Source of the DNA: Frateuria terrea
Lineage (GTDB): Bacteria > Pseudomonadota > Gammaproteobacteria > Xanthomonadales > Rhodanobacteraceae
Direction: 5' to 3'
Assembly (NCBI RefSeq): GCF_900115705.1
Contig: NZ_FOXL01000002.1
Coordinates: 434,001-498,000, forward strand
DNA length: 64,000 bases
A program made the translations under genes and the position numbers. Position 1 is the stretch's first letter. Every line of letters begins with the position of its first letter. Of this stretch, positions 42,607 through 50,534 are shown piece by piece. Under the pieces are notes generated by a model, which was not told the DNA's origin, ran no database searches, and saw nothing but the letters and a program-made list of their open reading frames with translations.

Positions 42607-44106
42607 ATGACCACTTGGGAGTCGCGCATGAAACGGGTATCCGCCAGCCTGCTGCCGCCGATCGCGCTCGATCCGCAGGGCGTCGCGCCGATCTATCGGC
42701 AATTGTCGGACTGGTTCCGGCGGGCGATCGTCGACGGGCAGCTGCAACCGGGCCAGCGCGTGCCCTCGACGCGGGCGCTGGCCGGCGAGCTGAAGGTCTC
42801 GCGCCTGCCGGTGCTCAGCGCCTACGAGCAGTTGCATGCGGAGGGTTACCTCGAAACGTTCACTGGCGCCGGTACCTGCGTGGCGGGAGCGATCCCGCTG
42901 GGTGCACCGGATAAGCCGCGGCGGCGGCGCGGCAGCGCTTCGTCGGCACTAACGGCCTCGCCCATGCGTCGTGTCGCCACGCGCGCCATGGCGATGGCGG
43001 GCCCCGAGCAGACCTGGCTCGACAGCCAGGGCGCGTTCCGCGTCGGGCTGCCGGCGCTGGATGCGTTTCCGCACGAGGCATGGGCGCGCCTGCTCAGCCG
43101 GCACGCGCGGCACGTCGATACCGAGTCGCTGGTCTACGGCGATCCGCTGGGCTACCTGCCGCTGCGCGAGGCGATCGCCGACTACCTGCGCACGGTGCGC
43201 GCGGTGCGCGCCGATGCCTCGCAGGTGATGATCACCACCGGTGCGCAGCACGGCGTGCAGGTGTGCACGCACGTGCTGCTCGACGCCGGCGACACCGCGT
43301 GGGTGGAAGAGCCGGGCTATCCTGGCGCGCACCAGGCGCTGGCGGCGGTCGACGCGAAGGTCGTGCTGGTCCCGGTCGACGAGGACGGGCTGGACGTGGC
43401 CGAGGGCATCCGCCGGGGGCCGGACGCGCGCATGGTCTACCTCACCCCGTCGCACCAGTTCCCGCTCGGCGTGACCATGAGCGCGTCGCGGCGCATGCAG
43501 TTATTGCAATGGGCTGCGCGCGAGGGGCGCTGGATCGTCGAGGACGACTACGACAGCGAGTACCGCTTCGGCGGCAAGCCGGTGCCCTCGTTGCAGGGGC
43601 TGGATGCGGACGGGCGGGTGATCTACGTGGGCACCTTCAGCAAGGTGATGTTCCCGGCCCTGCGGCTGGGCTGGCTGGTGGTGCCCAAAGACCTGGTGCC
43701 GGCGTTCCGTATGGCGCGCGATGCGCTGGATACCTGTTCGCCGATGCTGCCGCAGCGGGCGATGACCGACTTCATCCGTGAGGGGCATTTCGCGCGGCAC
43801 ATCCGGCGCATGCGGGCGCTGTACGCGGCGCGGCGCGCGGCGTTGCTGGGGGCGATCGAGCGGCACCTGCCCGGACGACTGCAGGTCGTCGGCGCGGAGG
43901 CGGGCATGCAATTGGCCGCGCTGCTGCCCCGCGGCATGGACGACATTGCGCTGTCGCGCGCGGCGGCGCGGGCGGGGGTGTCGATACGTCCCCTGTCGCA
44001 GTGCTGGCGTGGCCCGGGCGCTCGCCACGGACTGATCCTGGGCTATGGCGGGGTCGATGCGCACGCGATCGAGGAAGGCATTCGCCGGCTGGCGCAATGC
44101 ATGTAG
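42607..44106 (+). CDS. MocR/PdxR-type GntR-aminotransferase regulator
   Basis: A protein of up to 499 residues. The N-terminal GntR winged helix (about 25-100: GVAPIYRQLSDWFRRAIVDGQLQPGQRVPSTRALAGELKVSRLPVL) is fused to a type I aminotransferase fold (about 125-495: YGDPLGYLPLREAIADYLRTVR, MITTGAQHGVQV, WVEEPGYPGAHQAL, IVEDDYDSEYRF and YVGTFSKVMFPALRLGWLV with the PLP-binding lysine). MocR proteins bind PLP and commonly control vitamin B6 or amino acid genes. An ATG at 42628 is an alternative start. It is divergent from the outer-membrane protein at 41546 with about 85 bases between, which may be its target. Confidence 0.92.
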   Translation: MTTWESRMKRVSASLLPPIALDPQGVAPIYRQLSDWFRRAIVDGQLQPGQRVPSTRALAGELKVSRLPVLSAYEQLHAEGYLETFTGAGTCVAGAIPLGAPDKPRRRRGSASSALTASPMRRVATRAMAMAGPEQTWLDSQGAFRVGLPALDAFPHEAWARLLSRHARHVDTESLVYGDPLGYLPLREAIADYLRTVRAVRADASQVMITTGAQHGVQVCTHVLLDAGDTAWVEEPGYPGAHQALAAVDAKVVLVPVDEDGLDVAEGIRRGPDARMVYLTPSHQFPLGVTMSASRRMQLLQWAAREGRWIVEDDYDSEYRFGGKPVPSLQGLDADGRVIYVGTFSKVMFPALRLGWLVVPKDLVPAFRMARDALDTCSPMLPQRAMTDFIREGHFARHIRRMRALYAARRAALLGAIERHLPGRLQVVGAEAGMQLAALLPRGMDDIALSRAAARAGVSIRPLSQCWRGPGARHGLILGYGGVDAHAIEEGIRRLAQCM

Positions 44107-44138
44107 CAGCCGCCGGCGAATGCCCGAGGGCGGTGAGC

Positions 44139-44486
44139 TCAGCCGCCCGGATGGTGCGGCGGCGGCGCATTTCCGCTACCACCGGCATGGCCGCTGCCGT
44201 GCAGCGCGGCCTGGGCGGCGGCGAACTCGTTGGCGTCGAGCATGCCGTCGTGGTTGGTGTCGTAGGTGGTCAGGCGGGTGCGCAGCAGCGTCATGTCCGA
44301 CGGAATCTCCGAACGAGTGAGGTGTCCGTCGTGGTTCTTGTCCAGGCTCTGGAACGACGCGCTGGTGTCGCTGCTGGCGCTGCCCGCAGCGGCCTCCTGG
44401 GCCGAGGCGGTACCCGCCGTGGCCATGGCCAACAGGGCGAACGCTAGCGCGCTGCCTCCCATGGCCAGGAAACGCCGTGTCTTCAT
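44139..44486 (-). CDS. Secreted EF-hand domain protein
   Basis: A 115-residue protein with a signal peptide ending TASAQE. Two EF-hand loops are clear: DKNHDGHLTRSEI (about residues 49-61) and DTNHDGMLDANEF (about 75-87), each with the calcium-binding Asp at positions 1, 3 (Asn) and 5 and the Glu at 12. The C-terminus is a short Gly/His/Pro tail. It would bind calcium in the periplasm; role unknown. The ATG at 44486 has an AAGGAG ribosome binding site. Confidence 0.87.
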   Translation of the reverse strand: MKTRRFLAMGGSALAFALLAMATAGTASAQEAAAGSASSDTSASFQSLDKNHDGHLTRSEIPSDMTLLRTRLTTYDTNHDGMLDANEFAAAQAALHGSGHAGGSGNAPPPHHPGG

Positions 44487-44608
44487 GAGTCTTCTCCTTA
44501 GCGGCAGTCGATCGGATGCGCGCCCCCGGACACGCTTCATCGACACTGCGCCGGGAGGGGTGAAGTACGGCTAAAGACCGCGTGGCGGACGCCACGACGC
44601 GAACTGTC

Positions 44609-45532
44609 TCAAGCCAGGCCGTAGGGAAGGTTGGCCGAGGCGACGACGCGCTCGCCGACCGTCTGGCCGCGGGCAAAAGCGAGCACGGCCTCGATGACTT
44701 CCGGCGCATCCAGCACGCGATGGTGGCCCAGGCCCTGCGTGGTGAGCAGGCGCGCACCGGGCCAGTGGCGGGCGTAGCGCTCACCCTCGTCCCACGGCAC
44801 GTCGGCGTCGTCCAGGTCGTGCACGATCAGGCCAGGTTGGCCGAGCGCGGTGACGTGGCGGTGCATCTGCAGTTCGTCCACGGTGATGCCGGTGCGCTTG
44901 ACCAGCCAGGCGTAGAACGGGCGGCGCAGGTGCTCGCCCAGGCGCACGAAGCGGAAGTAGCGGGTGGCGGCGGCATGCATGTCGGCAGCCGGCGCGATCA
45001 GCACCAGCTTGCGCGCGCGCCAGGCTTCGCCCTGGGCCAGCGCGACGGCGGCGCCGCCGAGCGAGTGGGCGATCGCCAGCTCGGCCTCGCCGTAGTGGCG
45101 GCCCACGGCGCGCACGGTGTCGGCGAACTCCGGCAGCGTGCAGTAGTGCCCGCTGCTCAGGCCGTGGCCGGGCTGGTCGAAGCTGACCACCGCATAGCCC
45201 AGCGCGCGCAGGCGCCCGACCCACGGCAGGAAGCGCAGGCCGAAGCTGGACCAGCCGTGCACCAGCAGCACGTAGGGCTGCGTGGCCGGATCGCCCCAGA
45301 CATAGGTGGCGATGGACTGGCTGTGGATCGACAGCGTCTGGCGACGCATGGCCGCATCGGGCGCGGCGGCGCGCGCGCGGGCCCGGCTGCTGGCGAACGG
45401 CGTGGCGAACAACCTGGCCGCGCGGTCGGCGGTACGGCGCGGCGCCAGCCGGCTCCCGAGGACGAAGCTGGTGCGTACGGTGGCGAGCTTGAAGCGGGCT
45501 GCCAGGCCGGGGCGGCGCATCACGGTGGACAT
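44609..45532 (-). CDS. Alpha/beta hydrolase
   Basis: A 307-residue protein of the alpha/beta hydrolase fold. VLLVHGWSSFGLRFL gives the oxyanion HG, ELAIAHSLGGAAVALA the elbow (AHSLGG), LIVHDLDDADVPW the acid, and GLGHHRVLDAPEVIEAVLAF the histidine. No signal peptide is clear, so it is probably cytoplasmic. Its start lies 11 bases after the stop of a TetR regulator on the same strand, so the two form an operon and the regulator probably controls it. Substrate is unknown; esters or similar small hydrophobic compounds are typical. Confidence 0.85.
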   Translation of the reverse strand: MSTVMRRPGLAARFKLATVRTSFVLGSRLAPRRTADRAARLFATPFASSRARARAAAPDAAMRRQTLSIHSQSIATYVWGDPATQPYVLLVHGWSSFGLRFLPWVGRLRALGYAVVSFDQPGHGLSSGHYCTLPEFADTVRAVGRHYGEAELAIAHSLGGAAVALAQGEAWRARKLVLIAPAADMHAAATRYFRFVRLGEHLRRPFYAWLVKRTGITVDELQMHRHVTALGQPGLIVHDLDDADVPWDEGERYARHWPGARLLTTQGLGHHRVLDAPEVIEAVLAFARGQTVGERVVASANLPYGLA

Positions 45533-45543
45533 GGTCGGTTCCT

Positions 45544-46146
45544 CTACGGTTGCCAGCTGCGCCACAGGCGCTCCAGGGCGGCGTGCGTGCGGCGGTTGGC
45601 CTGCTCGATGCCGAACAGTCCGGCGTCGTGGTGCAGGCCGAGCATCAGTGCGTAGATCTCGAAGGCGAGCTGCGCGGCGTCGGTGTCGGCGCGCAGGTGT
45701 CCCGCGGCGACGGCCTGGCCGATCGCCTTTTCCAGCTCGCCGCGCCAGCCGCCCTGCTGCGCCACCACGGCATCGTGCAGCGGACCCTCGCGGCCGTCGT
45801 ACTCGCTGGCGGCGGTCAGCAGCACGCAGCCGCGCTGGTGCATGCGGCCCCACTCGCACCACTGCGCCACGATGGCGCGCAGGCGCGGCAAGCCGCGCGG
45901 GGCGGACAGCGCCGGCACCAGCACGCTGGCCATGAAGCGGCGCGCGGCGGCGTCCAGCACGGCCAGTTGCAGGTCTTCGCGCGAGCCGAAGTGGGCGAAC
46001 ACGCCGCTCTTGGACATGCCCACGTCAGTGGCCAGCGAGCCGATCGACAGGCCTTCCAGCCCGCCGGTGCGGGCCAGTTCGTAGGCGTGGTCGAGGATCA
46101 GCTCGCGGGTGGCGGGGCCCTTGGCGGAAGCGGTGGCGGTGGTCAT
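45544..46146 (-). CDS. TetR-family transcriptional regulator
   Basis: A 200-residue repressor. The N-terminal HTH is clear (RELILDHAYELARTGGLEGLSIGSLATDVGMSKSGVFAHFGSREDLQLAVL). The C-terminal ligand domain (GCVLLTAASEYDGREGPLHDAVV and so on) resembles that of TetR proteins near hydrolase or oxidoreductase genes. The ATG at 46146 gives the family N-terminus; 23 codons upstream are also open. It heads a two-gene operon with the hydrolase at 44609 and faces an M48 protease gene across a divergent gap of about 165 bases, where its operator would be expected. Confidence 0.9.
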   Translation of the reverse strand: MTTATASAKGPATRELILDHAYELARTGGLEGLSIGSLATDVGMSKSGVFAHFGSREDLQLAVLDAAARRFMASVLVPALSAPRGLPRLRAIVAQWCEWGRMHQRGCVLLTAASEYDGREGPLHDAVVAQQGGWRGELEKAIGQAVAAGHLRADTDAAQLAFEIYALMLGLHHDAGLFGIEQANRRTHAALERLWRSWQP

Positions 46147-46312
46147 GCGCCACAAAATAGCACGACCGTTCGTTCTTTTACATCCTTGCGGGCCAGACTC
46201 GTCCGCGACCGCCATGCACCCGCTCGCGCACAGGTGCGCCCTACAGGACGTTCATCCGCTCTCGCCGGGAGCCGCGGCTATGCTTGGACGCTGCCTACGC
46301 AAAGGAGCCGCC

Positions 46313-47110
46313 ATGAACCCCCGCATGCTGATCGCCCCCGCCCTGGCCGCGCTGCTCGCCGGCTGCGCCACCTCCCCCACCGGACGCTCGCAACTGATGA
46401 TGGTGTCCGATGCGCAGATGAGCCAGATGGGCCTGGCTTCCTTCAACGACATGCGCAAGCAGGGCAAGTTTGCGAACGCGCCGAAGGAGCGCGCCTATGC
46501 CACCTGTGTCGCCCAGGCGCTGGTCGCGGTGCTGCCGCCGCCGTGGAACACGCAGCAGTGGGAGGTGCAGATCATCGACGACAAGACCGCCAACGCCTTC
46601 GCCCTGCCTGGCGGGCGCATCGGCGTGAACCAGGGCATGTTCAAGGTGGCGACCAACCAGGACCAGCTCGCCGTGGTGCTGGGCCACGAGCTTTCGCACG
46701 TGGTCGCACGGCATGGCGCCGAGCGCGTGTCGGACAACATGGCCGCGCAGGCGGCGGTGGCCGCCGGATCGATCTACGCCGGCACGCGCGGCAGCGACGC
46801 GGGCAACGTGGCGGCGCTGCTCGGTGCCGGCGCGACGGTGGGCATCCTGCTGCCGTTCTCGCGCACGCAGGAATCGGAGGCCGACACGCTGGGCCAGCGC
46901 TACATGGCCAAGGCCGGTTTCGACCCACGCGCGGCGGTGACGCTGTGGGACAAGATGGAGAAGCAGGGCAGCGGCGGCACGCCGCCGTTCCTGTCCACCC
47001 ATCCGGCGCCGAACAAGCGCGCGCAGGTGCTGGGCCAGCAGGCGCAGCAGCTGTTGCCGGTGTACCAGCAGGCGCGGGCCAGCGGGCATTCGCCCAACTG
47101 CAGGCTGTAA
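46313..47110 (+). CDS. M48-family metalloprotease, lipoprotein
   Basis: A 265-residue protein with a lipoprotein signal (LAALLAGCATSP; Cys at about 18). The M48 zinc motif HELSH lies in VVLGHELSHVVARHG (about 124), with the third ligand in RTQESEADTLGQRYMAKAGF. FLSTHPAPNKRAQVL is the conserved C-terminal piece. Length and layout match the LoiP/YcaL type that trims outer-membrane or periplasmic proteins. Transfer to the inner leaflet of the outer membrane is expected. The AAAGGAG ribosome binding site supports the ATG at 46313. Confidence 0.9.
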   Translation: MNPRMLIAPALAALLAGCATSPTGRSQLMMVSDAQMSQMGLASFNDMRKQGKFANAPKERAYATCVAQALVAVLPPPWNTQQWEVQIIDDKTANAFALPGGRIGVNQGMFKVATNQDQLAVVLGHELSHVVARHGAERVSDNMAAQAAVAAGSIYAGTRGSDAGNVAALLGAGATVGILLPFSRTQESEADTLGQRYMAKAGFDPRAAVTLWDKMEKQGSGGTPPFLSTHPAPNKRAQVLGQQAQQLLPVYQQARASGHSPNCRL

Positions 47111-47230
47111 CGCTGGCTGATGCGCTCGCCTGCTCGCGGCTGAATGCGGGCGGGGGGCGCGTCAACACCCGGCGGGCCTCGTCGTTTTCCGGTCTGCACG
47201 CCGCCGCCCGCGGCGCCACCGGAGAGATCG

Positions 47231-47560
47231 ATGACTGCCATCACCCGTCCTCTTGCCCTGCTGGCCGGCTTCGGCCTGGCGCTGGGCGCCGTCGCCTATG
47301 CCCCGGCCTCGCAGGCCGGCCACGTCTCGGTCGGCGTGGTCGTCGGCGTGCCGCCCCCGCCGGTGCGCGTGGTCCACGTACGGCCGCGGCCCGGCTACGT
47401 GTGGGCGCCGGGCTACTGGCGCTGGAGCGCGCGCGGCCATCGCCACGTGTGGGTCGACGGCTACTGGGTGCGCGCCCGTCCGGGCTACCACTACCGCCCG
47501 GCGCGCTGGGTGCACGAGGGCCGCGACTGGCGTTTCCACCGCGGTTACTGGGCACGCTGA
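47231..47560 (+). CDS. YXWGXW-repeat protein
   Basis: A 109-residue secreted protein. After a signal peptide (ending SQAGH) it has a proline stretch and then WAPGYWRW, HVWVDGYWVR and FHRGYWAR, the tryptophan-glycine-tryptophan pattern of the YXWGXW family. Members are small, basic periplasmic or surface proteins of unknown role. A GGAGAG ribosome binding site precedes the ATG. A GC-rich hairpin (about 47651-47674) follows, before leucine dehydrogenase. Confidence 0.88.
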   Translation: MTAITRPLALLAGFGLALGAVAYAPASQAGHVSVGVVVGVPPPPVRVVHVRPRPGYVWAPGYWRWSARGHRHVWVDGYWVRARPGYHYRPARWVHEGRDWRFHRGYWAR

Positions 47561-47650
47561 AACCGCCCGCCGGCGCCCCGCGCGTCCGGCTTGCTGCGCC
47601 GCAGAAACGGCCGTCACGCCGACGTATTAAACTAGCGGACTAAATTCACC

Positions 47651-47676
47651 GCCCCGGCCCCAAGCCGGGGCTTTGA
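47651..47676 (+). terminator. Possible intrinsic terminator after the YXWGXW gene
   Basis: GCCCCGG and CCGGGGC form a 7-bp stem with a loop CCCCAAG, followed by a short T-rich stretch (TTTGACTTT). The T run is weak. Confidence 0.5.
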
Positions 47677-47788
47677 CTTTCAAGCGTTTTCTGTCGCTTT
47701 CGACGGTCCGCACCGATCGGCCCGCCGCCTTTTTTCTGCGGGATGCCATCCCCGTGGCATCCGCCAAACTCGTGGAGTCATCGTTCCA

Positions 47789-48892
47789 ATGATCTTTGAA
47801 ACCATCGCCAAGACGGGTCACGAAGAAGTCGTCTTCTGCCACAACCAGGACGCCGGCCTGAAGGCCATCATCGCGATCCACAACACGGTGCTGGGCCCGG
47901 CGCTCGGCGGCCTGCGCATGTGGCCGTACAAGACCGAGCAGGACGCGGTCAACGACGTGCTGCGCCTGTCGCGCGGCATGACCTACAAGAACGCCGTGGC
48001 CGGCCTGAACCTGGGCGGCGGCAAGGCGGTGATCATCGGCGATCCGTCCAAGGACAAGTCCGAGGCGCTGTTCCGCGCGTTCGGGCGCTTCGTCAATTCG
48101 CTCGGCGGCCGCTACATCACCGCCGAGGACGTCGGCATCGACGTCAACGACATGGAATACGTGTTCCGCGAGACCGAGTACGTGACCGGCGTGCACCAGG
48201 TGCATGGCGGCTCGGGCGACCCCTCGCCGTTCACCGCCTTCGGCACGCTGCAGGGCCTGATGGCCGCGCTGAACTTCAAGCACGGCAACGAGGACGTGGG
48301 CAAGTACAGCTATGCCGTGCAGGGCGCCGGCCACGTGGGCAGCGAGTTCATCAAGCTGCTGCGCGAACAGGGCGCCAAGGTGTTCGTCACCGACATCAAC
48401 AAGGACGCGGTGCAGCGCTGCGTCGACGAGCTGGGTTGCGAGGCGGTGGGCCTGGACGAGATCTACGACGTCGACGCCGACGTCTACTCGCCGTGCGCGC
48501 TGGGCGGCACGGTCAACGAGCAGACCATCGACCGCATCAAGGCCAAGATCATCTGCGGCGCGGCCAACAACCAGCTGGCCACCGACGCGATCGGCGACGA
48601 GCTGAACAAGCGTGGCGTGCTGTACGCGCCGGACTACGCGGTCAACGCCGGTGGCGTGATGAACGTCTCGCTCGAGATCGACGGCTACAACCGCGAGCGC
48701 GCGATGCGCATGATGCGCACGATCTACTACAACCTGGGCCGCATCTTCGAGATCTCCAAGACCGAGAACGTGCCGACCTACAAGGCGGCCGACCGGCTGG
48801 CCGAGGAGCGCATCGAGTCCATCGGCAAGATCAAGCTGCCGCACATGGGCAATGGCGGTACGCGCTTCCAGGGGCGCATGCGCGGGCAGTAA
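47789..48892 (+). CDS. ldh: Leucine dehydrogenase (Leu/Val/Phe dehydrogenase family)
   Basis: A 367-residue enzyme. The active-site lysines lie in GMTYKNAVAGLNLGGGKAVI (Lys67 and Lys79), and the Rossmann loop GAGHVG is at residues 179-184 in YAVQGAGHVGSEFIKLL. ICGAANNQLATDAIGDEL and APDYAVNAGGVMNVSLEIDGYNRERAMR are typical of leucine dehydrogenase. It converts leucine, valine or isoleucine to the 2-oxo acid with NAD+. It is followed by an intrinsic terminator and then isovaleryl-CoA dehydrogenase, so leucine breakdown is the likely role. The same 2-oxo acids feed branched fatty acid synthesis, important in this bacterial group. Confidence 0.93.
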   Translation: MIFETIAKTGHEEVVFCHNQDAGLKAIIAIHNTVLGPALGGLRMWPYKTEQDAVNDVLRLSRGMTYKNAVAGLNLGGGKAVIIGDPSKDKSEALFRAFGRFVNSLGGRYITAEDVGIDVNDMEYVFRETEYVTGVHQVHGGSGDPSPFTAFGTLQGLMAALNFKHGNEDVGKYSYAVQGAGHVGSEFIKLLREQGAKVFVTDINKDAVQRCVDELGCEAVGLDEIYDVDADVYSPCALGGTVNEQTIDRIKAKIICGAANNQLATDAIGDELNKRGVLYAPDYAVNAGGVMNVSLEIDGYNRERAMRMMRTIYYNLGRIFEISKTENVPTYKAADRLAEERIESIGKIKLPHMGNGGTRFQGRMRGQ

Positions 48893-48912
48893 GCGACCCG
48901 TTGCCGGTTTGG

Positions 48913-48939
48913 AAAAAGCCGCCCTCGGGCGGCTTTTTT
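48913..48939 (+). terminator. Intrinsic terminator after leucine dehydrogenase
   Basis: AAAAAGCCGCC and GGCGGCTTTTT form a strong stem with a short CTCG loop, ending in a run of T. It lies 20 bases after the stop codon. Confidence 0.9.
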
Positions 48940-49080
48940 GCTTGAGTCCCTCTGCCCTCGGGGGCGGGGTTGGGGAGAGGGTCCGGTATCGCCGTGCATT
49001 CCGCTTCGCCCGAACCCTCACCCGCCTTGCGGCCCGCCTCTTCCGGAGCGAGAGGGATCCAGGTGCGGGTTGAGGAGGAC

Positions 49081-49183
49081 GCTTCGACTTCGCCCCGGCG
49101 GACTGCGCTCAGCATGAACGGTTTACCAAAGGCAGCTCGAGGCCGTTCGTCCTGGGCGTAGCCCGCGGGGCGGCGTCGAAGGG
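49081..49183. repeat. Interspersed inverted repeat, copy 1
   Basis: GCTTCGACTTCGCCCCGGCG...CTCAGCATGAACGG (49081-49121) is repeated in inverted, diverged form at 49142-49183 (CCGTTCGTCCTGGGCGTAGC...GTCGAAGGG). Similar sequences occur at 50437-50522 and 57320-57363. Together they form a long imperfect hairpin just before isovaleryl-CoA dehydrogenase. The stretch 48945-49075 also resembles the repeat at 40335. Confidence 0.7.
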
Positions 49184-49245
49184 CCGCACAGCCCCGACAC
49201 ATCCCTGCGCTAAAATCGCCTCCTCGACCCCAAGGAATTCCACGG

Positions 49246-50403
49246 ATGCGCCCGTTCCCGCTCGGAGAAGACATCGACCTGCTGCGCGAAAGCGTCCACG
49301 CGTTCGCGGAGAAGGAGATCGCCCCGCGCGCCGACCGCATCGACCGTGAGAACCATTTCCCGGAAGACCTGTGGCTGAAGTTCGGCGAGATGGGCCTGCT
49401 CGGCATGACCATTCCCACCGAGTACGGCGGCACCGGCATGGGCTTTCTGGCGCACATGGTGGCGATGGAGGAGATCTCCCGCGCCTCCGGTTCGGTCGGC
49501 CTCTCCTACGGCGCGCATTCGAACCTGTGCGTGCAGAACATCTTCCACAACGGCAACGAGGAACAACGCCGCAAGTACATCCCCAAGCTGTGCTCGGGCG
49601 AGTATGTGGGCGCGCTGGCGATGAGCGAGCCGGGTGCCGGTTCCGACGTGGTCGGCTCGATGAGCTGCAAGGCCGAGCAGCAGGGCGACGTGTGGGTCGC
49701 CAACGGCTCGAAGATGTGGATCACCAACGGCCCGGACGCCGACGTGCTGCTGGTCTACATGCGCACGGCCCCGCGTGCGGCCGGCAGCCGCTGCATGACC
49801 GCCTTCATCGTCGAGAAGGGCATGGCCGGCTTCTCCACCGCGCAGAAGCTCGACAAGCTCGGCATGCGCGGCTCCAACACCTGCGAGCTGGTGTTCGACA
49901 ATTGCGAGATCCCGGCGCAGAACATCGTCGGCGAGGTCAACGAAGGCGTGCGCGTGCTGATGAGCGGCCTGGACACCGAGCGCCTGGTACTCTCCGGCGG
50001 CCCGCTCGGCCTGATGCAGGCGGCGCTGGACCTGACCCTGCCCTACGTGCGCGAGCGCAAGCAGTTCAACGCGCCGATCGGCACGTTCGGGATGATGCAG
50101 GCGAAGGTCGCGGACATGTACACCGCGCTGCAGTCCTCGCGCGGCTTCGCCTACATGGTGGCGCAGCAGTTCGATGGCGGCATCAAGTCGCGCATCGATC
50201 CGGCCGCCTGCCTGCTCAATGCCTCCACCAACGCGGTGAAGGTGACGCTGGAGGCGATCCAGGCGCTGGGTGGCAACGGCTACATCAACGAGTTCCCGGC
50301 CGGGCGGCTTTTGCGCGATGCCAAGCTTTACGAGATCGGTGCCGGCACCAACGAGATCCGGCGCATGCTGATCGGGCGCGAGCTGTTCCACGGCAAGGCT
50401 TGA
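49246..50403 (+). CDS. ivd: Isovaleryl-CoA dehydrogenase
   Basis: A 385-residue acyl-CoA dehydrogenase. [19 protein letters not shown] (residues 85-103) is the isovaleryl-CoA dehydrogenase signature, and the catalytic base is Glu245 in [15 protein letters not shown], the position used by this subtype rather than the Glu near the C-terminus. [20 protein letters not shown] and [13 protein letters not shown] bind FAD and substrate. It oxidises isovaleryl-CoA to 3-methylcrotonyl-CoA in leucine breakdown. It lies between leucine dehydrogenase and, 5 kb on, methylcrotonyl-CoA carboxylase beta. Confidence 0.95.
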   Translation: MRPFPLGEDIDLLRESVHAFAEKEIAPRADRIDRENHFPEDLWLKFGEMGLLGMTIPTEYGGTGMGFLAHMVAMEEISRASGSVGLSYGAHSNLCVQNIFHNGNEEQRRKYIPKLCSGEYVGALAMSEPGAGSDVVGSMSCKAEQQGDVWVANGSKMWITNGPDADVLLVYMRTAPRAAGSRCMTAFIVEKGMAGFSTAQKLDKLGMRGSNTCELVFDNCEIPAQNIVGEVNEGVRVLMSGLDTERLVLSGGPLGLMQAALDLTLPYVRERKQFNAPIGTFGMMQAKVADMYTALQSSRGFAYMVAQQFDGGIKSRIDPAACLLNASTNAVKVTLEAIQALGGNGYINEFPAGRLLRDAKLYEIGAGTNEIRRMLIGRELFHGKA

Positions 50404-50428
50404 AAAAGGCCCGCATGGCGGGCCTTTT
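50404..50428 (+). terminator. Intrinsic terminator after isovaleryl-CoA dehydrogenase
   Basis: AAAAGGCCCGC and GCGGGCCTTTT form a perfect stem around an ATG loop, directly after the stop codon. Confidence 0.85.
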
Positions 50429-50436
50429 GGCTGCGA

Positions 50437-50522
50437 GTGCTTCGGCTTCGCCCACGCTCAGCACGAACGGGTATGGAACCCGTGCACCCTGAGCGCGGAC
50501 GCGCAGCGCCGAAGTCGAAGGG
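50437..50522. repeat. Interspersed inverted repeat, copy 2
   Basis: GTGCTTCGGCTTCGCCCACG...CAGCACGAACGGG is followed by an inverted counterpart, CCCGTGCACCCTGAGCGCGG...CGAAGTCGAAGGG. It is the same repeat family as at 49081, placed between the isovaleryl-CoA dehydrogenase terminator and the autotransporter stop. Confidence 0.7.
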
Positions 50523-50534
50523 CAGCCACACTCC

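Noticed and set aside
45550-47643. Plus-strand open frame of 697 codons across TetR, M48 and YXWGXW genes
   Set aside because: It overlaps three well-supported genes in other frames and has no family resemblance.
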